Source: Corbicula japonica (lineage: Eukaryota; Mollusca; Bivalvia; Venerida; Cyrenidae). From it: 64,000 nucleotides of DNA. The notes beneath the pieces are model-generated. The model searched no databases. It was not told the DNA's origin and saw only the letters and a program-made list of their open reading frames with translations. The stretch covers positions 310,001-374,000 of the forward strand of contig JAZAYU010000223.1 in NCBI GenBank assembly GCA_038501625.1, in the 5' to 3' direction. A program made the translations under genes and the position numbers. Shown piece by piece: positions 36,480 through 48,292 of this stretch; positions within the stretch are counted from its first letter, which is position 1; each line of letters opens with the position of its first letter.

Positions 36480-39400
36480 GTAAGAATTAACCCTTTCCTA
36501 GATATATACGCATTTTTACGCATGTGTGACCCGTGTAGATCCAGATCAGCCAGCACATCCATGCCGTCTGATCAGGATCTGCACTGGTGGCATTATGGTC
36601 AGAAATAACCTAATGAATCAAAAAGCGAACAGTTTAGATCCTGATTAGAAGGCACGGATGTGCTGGCTGATCTGGATCTAAACTGTTCGCCCTAGCAATA
36701 AAGGTGTATCTATGGAGGAAAGGGTTAAAAGCTTTATACCTTTACTCTGAAAATGTAATAACAAGTGTGCAACCAGTGTAGATCCAGATCAGCTGGCATA
36801 TCTGTGCTGTCTGAGCTAAATATGCACTGGTTGCACATTTGTCAGAAATAACCAAGTAAATCTAAAAGCAAACAGTTTAGATCCTTATCAGATGGATGTA
36901 TTTTGTACTGGCTGATCTGGATCGACACTGTTTGCACATGTGATAAAGTGATATCAGTGGAGTAAAGATTTAACCCTTTCCTCCATAGACACACCTTTAT
37001 GGCATGGGCAAACAGTTTAGATCCAGATCAGCTGGCACATCTGTGCAATCTGATCAGGATCTAAACTATTTGCTTTTTGATTTGTTAGGTTATTTCTGAC
37101 CAAAATGTGACCAGTGCAGCTCCTGATCAGACGGCACTGATGTGCGGACTGATCTGGAAATACACTGGTCGCACATGCGTAAAAATGTGTATATATTGAG
37201 GAAAGGGTTAAGGTGGCAAACAGATTTGATACCATGTTGTAACTGTCTTTTGAAACATTTGATAAAATTGATAAATCATGTTGTTAATGTTGATACATTT
37301 ATTTAAGGGTTAAAAATGAGAAACTGTGGTAAAAATATGATAAATGTGCAAATTGTACATGTAAATAAAAGAATACCTAGCTGGATGGAGTTGACATGCA
37401 TTAGTGATATAATATCAGGGGGGTAGCCCAGAACAAAATATTTACACTTTAACTTCATTCTCTACTATAAAGTCTTATTCACCTTCTGTTTCAATTTTTG
37501 ATTGTACGCAGTGACATATTACTTTTAGTGGAGTGGCTACTGTAAAAGTCACTCATAATTGGACTGCGCACAATGATTTGTTGTGATGTCAGTGAGCAAG
37601 CACGTTTTGCCACAAATTGCATTCTGTCATCCACTTTGTCATCAAAGTATCTGTTCCAACAACTATTTGAAAAAGCCATAAAATAATATCACAAATTATT
37701 TTCATAATTTATGTATTTAATAATGAGAGTATTTACATTGCATATGTGTAAATATAAGGATTGAATTTATATATGATGGTTTTCATTTAGGTATGAAAAA
37801 TATTGCATGTATTTAAAGTGTAAGTCCAGATCAGTAGCACTTTAGTTCTGTCTGATCAGGATCTACTCTGTTAGCTTCTTGGTTAGAAGTAAGAAGAATC
37901 TGTAAGTGACAAGTTTTATGTGGGATAAAATCCATGTAGTAAAGGGTAAAATTTGAATTGTTAGACTTTTGATTATGTTTACAACTTGTTGATTATTTTT
38001 GTATGTTAGATGTTGAAGATGACCTGCTGGAAAAGTGCAAGAAGAAGAATACCCCACCCAGACTGTGCTCCACAGATAATCTAGTCATATCTGATGAAGA
38101 CGATGAAGTTAACTGTAATATTCTCAGGTTAGTGGCTTGGTTTTCATTATTTAACCCACAGATCACCATTATTGTACATCCATGCCATCTGCAGAGGTGT
38201 ACAATTCCGCTCAACCGCTTGCCATGGTGAGTAAATGATCCAAGGAGTTCTGTGAAGCGGCCTAAAAACTTGGCCGACGGGGCACGTAAAATTTCAGCAA
38301 TGCACATCTTTATCCTTCGGAAAATTTAAATATTTTCACTTTGTTTACAAAATACAATTTGATTTTCTGTATATTCTGCCTATTTCCGGAGTATTTGGAA
38401 AGTTTTTGATGTAAAGGTGACGGCAGCATTTATTTTTATCCTCTTTGGGTTTCCCTAATTAGAACGAGGCTGCAAGTGCACATGTTTTCCCATATGACAA
38501 TGAAAATAATGTTTTGTCAACAGGATGACGATGAATAATGTAAGGGCAAGTGTACTTTATATAAGGGCAAGTGACCTTTTTCATTCACTCGACCTGCAGG
38601 GCGAGTGGTTCCAAAAAAATGTCACCTCTGCTCTGATCAGGATCTACACTGTTCCCTTTTAGATTTACATGTATAAGGTTATTTCTTACCAGATAGCGAA
38701 CAGTGCAGATCCAGATCAGATGCCCACAGATGTGCAAGTTAATCTGGATCTACATTGGTAAACACATGTTAAAATGTGTATATGGAGTAATAGGTTAACT
38801 GTTTCAATACCTGTCTTAATTGTAGCAACATTTACAGAGCAGCTGACTAGCTGACCAGCTTACTGCATAACTGAAATGAATGATGATCTAGTTTTCTGCT
38901 ATTTAATTACATGAAATAGCTTTCATTGAATTATTGTAATTGTAATTGAATTACTGTTTTTTTGACACATTTAACAAGCTTTCAATATTTTACCATGAAA
39001 ATTTAGATGTTTGTCTAGAGCTGAATATAATGGCATTTATCACAGCTTTAGCAGTTAGTGAATTATTTCAATGTTTTGGATTTTGTTAAACCCTTTCATT
39101 CATAGACTCACCTTTATTGCGTAAGTGAGCAGTGTAGATCCAGATCAGCCGGCACATCCATGTTGTCTGCTTAGGATCTGTAGTATTCGCTTCATGATTC
39201 GTTAGGTTATTTCTGACCAAAATGCTGCTAGTGCAGATCTTGATGAGACAACATGGATGTGCCAGCTGATCTGAATCTACACTGTTCATACATGCAATAA
39301 AAGGCGTATATATGGAGGAAAGGGTTAAATTCTGGTGGTACAAGTTAGCATTAAAATGCAGAATGATTACCAAATATAACCTGCAAATTAGAACTGAGTG

Positions 39401-42400
39401 AAACTTAGTGTTCTTGTTATTCACCTAATTACGATCAAGCTTTTCTATATTATATACCCAATTTTCTTCACACAGGAATTCTCAAGAGTCAAATGAAAAC
39501 ATGAATGCATTATTGTCTCCGTCACCACCCCCTCCTCCATCACCACCCAAAGGTGCTAAGGGTAAAACAAAAAAATCCAGAACAACTAAACAGAGGAAAA
39601 ATCTTCTCAGTGCAGTCGAGTGAGTACAAGCTGTCTTATTTAGTTAAATCTTACTTATATGGCAAAATTTTTGGAACAGGTTGTTGAACTATACTCAAGG
39701 AATAAAAAATGCAGTGTGACATTTTCAATTTCTTGGTAACATGTTGATCTAAAACAATGAAAATCTGCCGAAACATTCTATAGGTAACACTACATGTGGT
39801 ACTGTATTGAGTGTTGTATAATGGGATTGTGTTATGATGTCTTCTGGCAAAAGCATGGAACATGGAAAACTAGAATCACCTTCAAAGTTCACCATTATTC
39901 CACTTAATTTTAGAAATAAACTTGCTTCTCTTTGAACCATGGACCAATCCATTCATAGTACTAATTCACTGACTGAATATTACAGACCCAGATCCGACTG
40001 ATGTCAGTTATGATAAGCCCCTGCCTGATGAGAATCTACATTGCTTTTAGATCAGGTTACATGTATTTCTGACCTAGCGAAAATCCAATTAGATGGCAGG
40101 GGCGCACACACAATATTATAAAAACCATATATATGAACCCACTAAACAAATTATGCCTGTTTTGAAACATTGCTTAAAAGTGATAAAATTGAGCTTGCAT
40201 AAATCAGATATTTCCAAAATACCTTACCCAAGACATCTCTCTTCATGATATGGTTTATTTCAGAAAATCTGTGCCTGCAGACGAGAACACTACGCTCCAT
40301 TTTGACATGAAATACCTGCAATTAGTACATTGTATGCTGTGTAGATCCAGCTATGCCTATAAATGTGCAGTGTATGCTGTGTAGACCTGGTCTGAAGGTT
40401 ATAAAACTGAAAATGGAAACCAGTCTTTAATCTCAAGCATCTGGCTGAAATGGCGACCAGTTGCCATTGCAGCCAATCAGATGCTTGAGATTTGAGACTG
40501 GTTTCCAAGCTCAGCTTTATAACCTTGGGTACCAATGTCTTGATTGTCTTTCCAGCAATTTCACAAGAAGTTCATCAGATGCTCAGACGGACCTGTTGGT
40601 CTCCAAGAGGTTGGAGACCCCAGAACCAGTGGTGTGTATACTGGATGACGAGGTCACAGTGAGGCTGCAGCTAAGAGGCATCATTGAACGATTCACTATT
40701 GGTCCTGTACGTGCTTTTCATCACTTCACAAGATTCTATTGATTCAACAAATATATTCTCAAGTTTGTGTTACTTTTTTAATAATCAGTGCAAGTGTTTG
40801 GGTTCATGAAACTTGTCTTGACATTGTATTAAAGATTTAACTATTTACTTTTCTCTCCAAAATGTTTCAAACAGCACATTTTCATTGTTGAAAATTTCCA
40901 AAGCCCCATTAATGGAGGGATGGAGGGATGGGATGGGATGGGATGTTGGCCATGTCTTTCTGTCATTAATCAAGTTTATCTAAGTAACCCCCACCCAAGT
41001 ATTTAAGCCAAACAAGATGCAGGTTTCACCTTAACCCTTTCCTTGATATATACACATTTTTAAACATGTGCGACCAGTGTAGATCCAGATCAGCCAGCAC
41101 ATTTGTGCCGTCTGATCAGGATTTGCACTGGTCGCATTTTGTTCATAAATAACCAAATTAATCAAATAGCGAACAGTTTAGATTAGGAAAGGGTTAATAA
41201 TGCTTTTGACATCCATCCCCATACCTAAGCAGTCAAAGTCACAGAGTTAAAAATAATCTCAATTCCAGAGCATTTACTGTAAATGTCATGGAAATCCCGT
41301 AAGCATGAATTGTTGTTGTCTATATTTTCAGAATGATCCATTTTCAACAGTGGTATCCCAGATAGCGGCCAGGGAGAATGTAAAGGATTCTATGGTGATG
41401 TTGGCACTCAGAGATCAGACAATCCAGCACTGTGAAACTCCTTCCACCATTAAACTCCATATTGCAGATATCATAGGTAAGTTTAAGATTTACTGCAGAG
41501 GTAAAGATTCTACTTCGACATGGCAAGATCTACATCAATAATCATCATTGAATGATAACAGTCTACTTCCAAATTAGAAATAATAAGTGCCCTTTTCCCA
41601 ATTATGGCAAGAAAATGCCAAAATCTGGCTCCTTTTTGTACTGCTGTTTAAAACTGGATAAATTATGGAAACACTTGCTGTATGTTGTTTCAGCAGAAGT
41701 TGGCCTTTCTATAACTTAAGTACTATATTCTCAGATCTTCCCCAAATTTAATACATGTGTATGGACATAGTATCTCTGAAAGATATGAAAACCAACCTGA
41801 TTGCTCCACCAGATCTGGTGTTATGACTTCAATTACTGATATTTGAACAAATTAGCGCTGATTGCTTTCCAATAAAGCTTTTATCCAATCTAAACTTGTT
41901 TAGAAGGCTTATGGACATGATATCAGGGTTGAAGGTTATAAAACTGAGATTTGAAACCAGTCTCAAATCTCAAGCATCTGATTGGCTGAAATGGCGACCA
42001 GCCAGCCAATCAGATGTTTGAGATTTGAGACTGGTTTCCATGCTCAGCTTTATAACCTTGGGCACAGCACTGTCATCTCACCAACTTGGAAAGGTTTGTC
42101 TTATCTTCACAGAACATGGTGTTGATTTATGGCCCTTTTGTATCTAAATTTAAACAAATCAGAACTTACTTTGTTCCATCTTGGTAAAGTCTTTATCCAG
42201 TCTTTACCAAACTTGGTCAGAAGGCTTATTGAAGTCACTTTAGCCGTCGAACACGACAAATATGAAAATATTGCAGGCTCGGTTTAATTGAACCTGGTTG
42301 AGCGCAACACAATTTTGACCCATCCCAAACAATGGTATGCATATGGCGGTGAACATGGAACCTTCAATGCGGTATTTTCAGATTAATACCATTCCATGTT

Positions 42401-44671
42401 CAGCAATGTATTGTCCGCAGATAAAAGAATGGGTTTGCCCTTAAAAAGAAAACAATGGGCGGAACTAAACAGAATAGAATTTCGACATGGGGTCTGAGAA
42501 TATAAATCCTGCATATCACAGAGTCTAGACAATGCCAAAGGCAAAATTTAAACAGCAGGGATTATATCCTTGGGGTGATTGAACAATATCTGAATCTGTA
42601 TAGGCTGGGATATTGAAACCACTCATCTATGAACTGGCCGAAATATTTTAACAAATGGAATTTTAGAAGTACTGTTGACATAGTACATAAGTATCATGCT
42701 CAATCACCTTTAAACTGATAACAGCACTTGATTAAGTTAATTCCTTTAATTAGTGATTTATACCATATGAGCAACATCCGCACTAAGCTACAAAACCCTT
42801 TGAAAAATCTTCATTTAAACTAGTAAAAATGTAATTTGACAAAATATTTTTGGCCAAGTATGATAAGTAACCAGATGAAAATTATGATTGTTAATAATTT
42901 ATAGTGACTGGCCAGGACACTCACAATTTCCAAAGAGACAAGTTAAAAAAATTTTCTTCTGATGGGTCAGTTTGGTGACTGGCCAATCAGCTGCCTCAGT
43001 TGTGTGCTATGGAATACTTAATTGTTTTACAAATAAACTATAATTCTTAACAATACTTGAACTGCTATGTTTTTGTGTTTCCCTTTTGAAAATAAAAGAA
43101 GTACAGTAGGGATAGCTCTGTCTGTCAGTCAATTATTCTGTCATAAAAAACTTATCTTTGCCTCAAACTTTGGCAATTCATAATATTTCTTCATCATAGT
43201 TTCAGATTTTAATTCTAATGCTAGGGTTTTAATTTACAAAATAATTATGTAATGGCCAAATTTGAAACAGTTATGACCCCATTTTAAATTGTTTTGGACG
43301 GGCTCTTGGTAAGTCTTTTTAAGGAACACTCATGAAGAAAGCACAATAATTGTAACAATGATTTGTAGCTTGACTTGAACAACACTGACACAACGATTGT
43401 TTATCACATCCACAGAATGTCATATTGTACAGAGTGCTGATGATTCCTTCAACAACAGTCATGAAGTAGAAGATGAGGATGTCATAGAGCTGGTACTACA
43501 GTCACAGTCTTCCAAACATAAGGAACTTGTCAAAACTCATAAAGTAAGCCATTCAGTATTTTTTATTACTGTACTTTGAAACCAGACAACCTTATTGCTT
43601 TTCACAACACCAAATGTGTCAATGATGTCATTTCAATTAAGACATTTAATTTCAGTCTGAATCATAACATGTTCACTTCTCAGTAACCATTATATAAGAT
43701 TTGAAATGATTTGTGGTAGTGATATGACGATTAGAAGTTTGTTAGCTTAAATTATTGCAAATTTATTAATCATATAAATTTATTTTTAAAAAAACATAAA
43801 TCCACGAGAAACTCTGATTTTACAGAATAAAAGCATTTACAGTATGCCCTGGCATCAGGCATCTGCTGCTGGTGCTCTTGTTAAGTCACCTGAAATATTT
43901 TGTCTGTAAGTTTGAAAGTATTTGTGCTAGTTGCACACAAAACTAGGAATATATCATCAACAAAATTATTTTTGACAAACATGACTGTTTTTAAGTTACG
44001 CCCCTTTCTAATGACTGTAATAAGGAACATGATGTTGCTTTAACCCTTTCTTCTATAGACACGCTCTTATGGCATGGGCGAACAGTGTAGATCCAGATCA
44101 GCTGGCACATCTGTGCCATCTGATCAGGATCTGCACTGTTCACTTTTTGATTTATTAGGTTATTACTGACCAAAAATCAGTCAGTGCATATCCTGATCAG
44201 ACGGCGCAGATGTGCCAGCTGATCTGGATCTACACTGGTTGCAAATGCATAAAAAGGTGTATATATAGAGGAAAGGGTTAATTATACAGTGAACACAAAC
44301 AACAAAATATGATAACTGCTTATTTACCAAGTTATGCCCAATTTAAGTGCCTTAAATCTTAGTACTATACTTCTCATAGCAATGGTCATAAAAGCTTGAT
44401 GCTTAATGAAAGATTATACCAACTAAAGAATATTATTATCTTTCAGAAAAAGCCTCTGTCAGAACTGATCGAGGAATATTCAAGGAGGGTACAGAAAGAC
44501 TCGTCAGTGTTACAGTTTATTTTTGATGGGGAAGAAATTTCCCCAGAGGATACAGGCGAAAGCTTGGATCTTGAAGACGGAGATGTCATTGACGTTAAGG
44601 AGGTTGATGCCAGTTTGCCAAAATGTAGCAAGACATATTACAGTGCTCCAGTAGATGTTATTGTTTTGTGA
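36272..44671 (+). CDS. NFATC2IP: NFATC2IP / NIP45-like (Rad60 family) gene, 5' end not found
   Basis: Join of 36272-36479, 38010-38127, 39476-39619, 40556-40706, 41332-41476, 43416-43543 and 44447-44671, with consistent phases and GT-AG junctions; 372 codons. Residues 1-175 are polar and Lys/Ser/acid-rich with a proline run (SPSPPPPPSPPK), typical of the disordered part. A first SUMO-like domain covers about 178-262 (VCILDDEVTVRLQLRG onward). A second covers about 277-354 (LQFIFDGEEISPEDT, then LDLEDGDVIDVKEV). Tandem SUMO-like domains at the C-terminus define the NIP45/Rad60/Esc2 family, nuclear proteins that bind the SUMO E2 and act in genome stability and, in vertebrates, NFAT-driven transcription. 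The initiating exon was not recognised upstream. The introns are loaded with family A and B repeats. Confidence 0.85.
36487..36728. mobile_element. Family A MITE, TTAA-flanked
   Basis: TTAA|CCCTTTCCTAG at the left and the complementary GGAAAGGG|TTAA at the right, about 240 bp. The interior is a symmetrical set of GATCCAGATCAGCCAGCACA-like blocks and their inverses. A TTAA duplication with CCC-starting TIRs fits piggyBac-type elements (inference). It begins 8 bases after exon A. Confidence 0.8.
36730..36969. mobile_element. Family A MITE, diverged
   Basis: CAGTGTAGATCCAGATCAGC and GCTGATCTGGATCGACACTG arms in inverted order, abutting the copies on either side; the ends have decayed. Confidence 0.7.
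36970..37211. mobile_element. Family A MITE, TTAA-flanked
   Basis: TTAACCCTTTCCTCCATAG at 36970 and GGAAAGGGTTAA ending at 37211 are inverse termini. This is the third copy in a head-to-tail run of about 725 bp. Confidence 0.8.
37821..37950. repeat. Family A MITE fragment
   Basis: GTCCAGATCAGTAGC and CTGATCAGGATCTACTCTG blocks; partial copy in the intron before exon B. Confidence 0.6.
38010..38127 (+). CDS. NFATC2IP: NFATC2IP exon B
   Basis: Acceptor TTTGTATGTTAG, donor AGGTTAGT; enters phase 1, leaves phase 2. It encodes DVEDDLLEKCKKKNTPPR and LVISDEDDEV, acidic with a possible SUMO-interaction-like LVISDEDD stretch (inference). Confidence 0.85.
38632..38799. repeat. Family A MITE, partial
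   Basis: CTGATCAGGATCTACACTG and AATCTGGATCTACATTGG arms; the left end is missing. Confidence 0.65.
39088..39328. mobile_element. Family A MITE
   Basis: TTAAACCCTTTCATTC at the left and GGAGGAAAGGGTTAA at the right, with GTAGATCCAGATCAGCCGGC and AGCTGATCTGAATCTACACT arms. Confidence 0.8.
39476..39619 (+). CDS. NFATC2IP: NFATC2IP exon C
   Basis: Acceptor CTTCACACAG, donor GAGTGAGT (exon ends before GTGAGT); phase 2 to 2. It encodes the proline run SPSPPPPPSPPKGAKGK and a Lys/Arg-rich linker TKKSRTTKQRKN. Confidence 0.85.
40392..40530. repeat. Family B hairpin repeat next to a splice acceptor
   Basis: GAAGGTTATAAAACTGAAAA at the left and CTCAGCTTTATAACCTTGGG at the right enclose the CAATCAGATGCTTGAGATTT arm pair. 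It ends about 25 bases before exon D. Confidence 0.8.
40556..40706 (+). CDS. NFATC2IP: NFATC2IP exon D
   Basis: Acceptor GTCTTTCCAG, donor GTACGTGC; phase 2 to 0. It encodes the linker and the first strands of SUMO-like domain 1 (PEPVVCILDDEVTVRLQLRG). Confidence 0.9.
41031..41196. mobile_element. Family A MITE, internally deleted
   Basis: TTAACCCTTTCCTTG and GGAAAGGGTTAA ends are both kept, but the right internal arm is missing, giving 166 bp instead of about 240. Confidence 0.75.
41332..41476 (+). CDS. NFATC2IP: NFATC2IP exon E
   Basis: Acceptor TATATTTTCAG, donor GGTAAGTT; phase 0 to 1. It encodes the helix and later strands of SUMO-like domain 1 (DPFSTVVSQIAARENVKDSM, then MLALRDQTI, KLHIADII). 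Confidence 0.9.
41925..42065. repeat. Family B hairpin repeat
   Basis: AGGGTTGAAGGTTATAAAAC at the left and GCTTTATAACCTTGGGCAC at the right, with CAAGCATCTGATTGGCTGAA arms separated by only a few bases. Confidence 0.85.
42285..42420 (+). repeat. Family E dispersed repeat
   Basis: GGTTGAGCGCAACACAATTT, GGTATGCATATGGCGGTGAA and CATGGAACCTTCAATG match 19487-19640. Confidence 0.6.
43416..43543 (+). CDS. NFATC2IP: NFATC2IP exon F
   Basis: Acceptor CACATCCACAG, donor AAAGTAAGC; phase 1 to 0. It encodes the end of SUMO-like domain 1, an acidic linker (SHEVEDEDV) and the first strand of domain 2 (IELVLQSQ). Confidence 0.9.
44039..44282. mobile_element. Family A MITE, well preserved
   Basis: TTAACCCTTTCTTCTATAG at the left, ATATAGAGGAAAGGGTTAA at the right; the interior is fully symmetrical with GTAGATCCAGATCAGCTGGC and its inverse. 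Best template for the family. Confidence 0.85.
44447..44671 (+). CDS. NFATC2IP: NFATC2IP exon G (terminal)
   Basis: Acceptor TTATCTTTCAG; the frame runs 75 codons to TGA 44669-44671. It encodes the core of SUMO-like domain 2: KKPLSELIEEYSRR, LQFIFDGEEISPEDT and LDLEDGDVIDVKEV, followed by an 18-residue tail. It lacks the di-glycine used for conjugation, as expected for this family. Confidence 0.95.
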   Translation, partial: KKPLSELIEEYSRRVQKDSSVLQFIFDGEEISPEDTGESLDLEDGDVIDVKEVDASLPKCSKTYYSAPVDVIVL

Positions 44672-44686
44672 GATGTATTTGAATTG

Positions 44687-44943
44687 TATTCACCCTTTAC
44701 TACATATATACGGGTTTTATCATACGTGTAAACAGCGTAAATCCAGAACAACTGGCACACCCATGCTGTCTGATCTAGATCTACACTCTTAGCTTCTTGG
44801 CCAGAAATAACTTGTATAATAATGTTTCAATAATGAATATAAAAGCTAACAGTAAAGATCCTAATCAGTGGACATGCGCCTGCAGATCTGGATCTACACT
44901 GATTGCACTTGAACTTCTACATCCCATATAGTAACAAGTTAAA
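44687..44943. repeat. Family A MITE, diverged, in NFATC2IP 3' flank
   Basis: CACCCTTTACTACATATATA at the left and a decayed right end, with CTGATCTAGATCTACACTC blocks. It starts 16 bases after the stop codon, so it probably lies in the 3' UTR. Confidence 0.65.
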
Positions 44944-45300
44944 TTAGCAACCACATGTCATATTTACATTATGTTTTGTCTTAACTGACACTGATCAATG
45001 ATAAATAATTAAGTGGGCTTTTTTTAAAATAAGTCTGTTTAGGTTTTGTAAATATCTCAAACATAGATGTAGTTACTGAAACTTTTAAGTATGTTGATAA
45101 ATTTTTAGAATTTTCCAACAGAATTATAAAGGGGAAATGGCACAAAAAAAACAAAGGACCATGGATTTTAAGGGCTGACAACTTTGTTTCCGGCAAACAA
45201 ATCGACAAATGACAGGTACTGCAACAGCTGATACAGTAGACTTACTGGAACTTGCAAATTATTGGGATATTAATAAGGTTACAACAGCTGCATAGAGACT

Positions 45301-45511
45301 TTAACCCTTTACACCTTGTATAATTATGTCTTCTATCACATGTACAAACACATCTGTGCCATCTGATCAGGATCTACACTTTTTGCTTAATGGTCAGAAA
45401 TAAAATTTGAATGGTATAGATCCTAATCAGATGGCATTGATGTGCCAGCTGATCTGGATCTTCACTGTTTGCCCATGCAGTAAAGGTGTATCTATGGAGT
45501 ACAGGGTTAAC
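45301..45511. mobile_element. Family A MITE, TTAA-flanked
   Basis: TTAACCCTTTACACC at the left and ACAGGGTTAA at the right, with CTGATCAGGATCTACACTTT and AGCTGATCTGGATCTTCACT arms. Confidence 0.75.
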
Positions 45512-46144
45512 CTGACAGCAACATTGTTAATGTCTTCTGGGGTTGCTTATTAAATGGATGGGAAGTGCAGACAAGATTATTTTTGGAATATCACTTTTTA
45601 CACTACATGTTGTATATTTACAAGTGAAATAATGAACTTGGTAGCAATATTCTAATAATGCTTAGATTAGACCAGATGTTTTATTTCACCAAGGTGTAAG
45701 AAATACACAGTGTGATAATGAAATGCAGTGATAAAGAATAACACTACATTGCCAAGGATCAGTTTTCAGTTTTGTTTTAATGCTTAGACATTGTTTTGTT
45801 TTTTTTCATTGCTTGAAAAATTGATGTCTCTATTCTTGGTTTTCAATTTCCTTAATTATGTTTATGTATAATTCTGTGTTGTGTTTTATGGATAGATCTT
45901 CCCAAAAACCCATGACAACTATAGTCAGGAAATATTAATAAATTCACAGTAACTGTTGTTGTATCCTGAATGTGCCCTCGGCTGTGTCCTCAGGAAAAAA
46001 TAAAAAGTATCCACTTTCCACCTGCAATTTTTGAAAAACAGAAAACAAAATTCAAAATGCTTTATTTTCATTTCTGTAACCATTACAAAGAAATATTTAA
46101 AAAGTTTTTTAATCTACTCTTATGAGCGAGTCACCATGCACCCT

Positions 46145-46265
46145 TTGAAGAAGTGGGGGTATATTGCTTTGACTGTGTCAGTTGGTCCGTCGTTCCGTAC
46201 CCACCATGTCTGATCAATAACTAGACTAGGATCTGATATACAGTCCTCAGATTTGGTAGGGAGTT
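46145..46265 (+). repeat. Family D-like repeat fragment
   Basis: TGAAGAAGTGGGGGTATATT, a TTGGTCCGTCGTTCCGTACC segment and ATACAGTCCTCAG resemble the start of the repeats at 48669 and 58957. Confidence 0.5.
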
Positions 46266-46516
46266 TGTCATCACATGTACAGTGAAACTTGTTTTAAGCA
46301 ACCACTCAAGGGAGTGACAAAATGTTGCTGCTTAACATAGGTGGCTGTTTGAGACTTGTAAAACTAAGAACAAAATGGCAATTTAGGACATTACCAAGAT
46401 GGCTGTTTAAGGCAAGTGGCTGTTGAATGCAGGTGGTTTTAACTGTAGTTGACCCCTATTGATTCTAAGGTCAGTAGGTCAAAGATCATGGTCAAAGTCA
46501 CCTTCAATAAAATTCC

Positions 46517-46670
46517 AGGGTTGAAGGTTATAAAGCTGAGATTGGAAACCAGTCTCAAATCTCAAGCATCTGATTGGCTGAAATGGCGACTGGTCGCCAT
46601 TTCAGCCAATCAGATGCTTGAGATTTGAGACTGGTTTCCATGCTCAGTTTTATAACCTTGAGCACAGCAG
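46517..46670. repeat. Family B hairpin repeat
   Basis: AGGGTTGAAGGTTATAAAGC to ATAACCTTGAGCACAG. The two CATCTGATTGGCTGAAATGG arms are perfect inverses across a GGTCGCC centre. Confidence 0.85.
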
Positions 46671-47136
46671 ATTACAATCCTATTGGCAGTTGTGGGGTAA
46701 ACATCTCTTTAAATAGAAGGCAGTGGTTGTATAGAATATTAGGCTTAATAAAAAAAAAGCAATTAATTTCTCGAGTTTTTATGGTCACTGAAATTACAAA
46801 TCATTCCTCCATAAAATGACAAGTCCATGATAAACAGCACAAGAATGTCCCAACAATTTGGCATAACCCTTTCAATATAAAATATGATGTTATAAAATTG
46901 TTCATAAACTGTTATTTGATGGATTCCAAGTTCTTTGTGTAAAACATTTTGTTCCATATCAATAAAAAAAACAAATAAAATTATGTTTAAAGAGTTCCAC
47001 TTCAAATGTAATTACCTTAATAAGAATAAAAGCATATTGTATAAAGTGTATATTTTTATCTTTGCTGAGTATCGGTACATGTATATTATTGAAAAACAGG
47101 TACCCAGGATAAATCAGTTTAGATTTGTATTTTGAG

Positions 47137-47381
47137 TTATTAAATCCTTGACTCCATAGATACAGCTTTGTTGCTGAGTAGGCAGATCCAGATCAGCTGG
47201 CACATGTGTGTCGTCTGATCAGAATCTGCACTGTTCACTTTTTATTTATTAAGTTCTGACCAAAAACCAAATAGTGCAGAAACTAATCAGACAGCACATC
47301 TGTGCCATCAAGTCTGGATCTTCACGGGTGGCACTTGTGATTTAATGCCTATATATATCAATATATGGAGTAGAGTGTTAA
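47137..47381. repeat. Family A MITE, diverged
   Basis: TTAAATCCTTGACTCCATAG at the left, GGAGTAGAGTGTTAA at the right; GCAGATCCAGATCAGCTGGC arm kept. Confidence 0.7.
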
Positions 47382-47490
47382 TTTTATGTTCAGCAGACAT
47401 TTACTCTTGAGCATTTTTGCAATACATATTCAAGTAATTCTAATTGACCTGGTTCTCTAAGTTTGGGATTTCAATACCCAAAGAGGTAGT

Positions 47491-47785
47491 AAACCCTTTA
47501 CTGTAAGGGTGCACCTTTTATCCCCACCCCCCCCCCCCCCCCCCACCCCCTGCAACCAGTGTAGATCCAGATCAGCCTACAAATCCCTGCAGTCTAATCA
47601 GGATCTACACTGTTCGCTTCTTGGGCAGTAATAACTAATTTTATATAATAAATTTGAAATAATGAACTTGAAAGGGACTCGTGTAGATCATGATCAGACT
47701 ACACATGTGCCAGCTGATCAGGATCTACACTGGTAACCAGTGACTGGGGTATTAGTGATATTCCATGGAGTAAAGGTGTATAAAT
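47491..47785. repeat. Family A MITE with C-tract insertion
   Basis: AAACCCTTTACTG at the left; GTAGATCCAGATCAGCCTAC and CAGCTGATCAGGATCTACAC arms. A run of more than 15 C at about 47525-47545 has expanded inside the left end. Confidence 0.7.
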
Positions 47786-48171
47786 ATAGATGTGGCATAG
47801 AATGCATCTTGCACATCTCAAGTCATATTTGTTTGAATGTTTTATTTATTTTTGTTGTTTTTCCACTTGAATAAATAGTAAAATGTTATCATTGTAATAA
47901 CCAATTACAAAAGATCTGTCTTCAAATTAATTGTGTTTTGGTTTGTTTGTTGTTGTTGTTTTTTACTTTATACTTTTTTTTTCTTTTTGAAAACAGTGAT
48001 AATTGACTGGATATTATTTAGTCAACAGAATTTTTGTTTATTTCATTATAAGATCAAATTTTACTTCACTGGTTATCATCGAAAAATGATATATTCACCT
48101 GTGATTCTGCCACACTTGAAAATATCAAATTTCCATGCACACTCATGTCATGCACTGAAATAAACAGCTGG

Positions 48172-48292
48172 GTTGAAGATTATAAAACTAATTTTGGAGA
48201 CCAGTCACACTGGTCACCATTTCTGCCTATCAGATGCTGGAGATTTGAGACTGGTCTCCATTCTCAGTTTTATAACCTTGGGCACAGGTAGC
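48172..48292. repeat. Family B hairpin repeat, diverged
   Basis: GGGTTGAAGATTATAAAACT to TTTATAACCTTGGGCACAG, with shortened and mismatched arms. Confidence 0.75.

Noticed and set aside
36241..37211. Family A repeats considered as tRNA-derived SINEs
   Set aside because: No Pol III A/B boxes recognised, and the sequence is symmetrical with TTAA-flanked inverted ends, indicating DNA-type MITEs.
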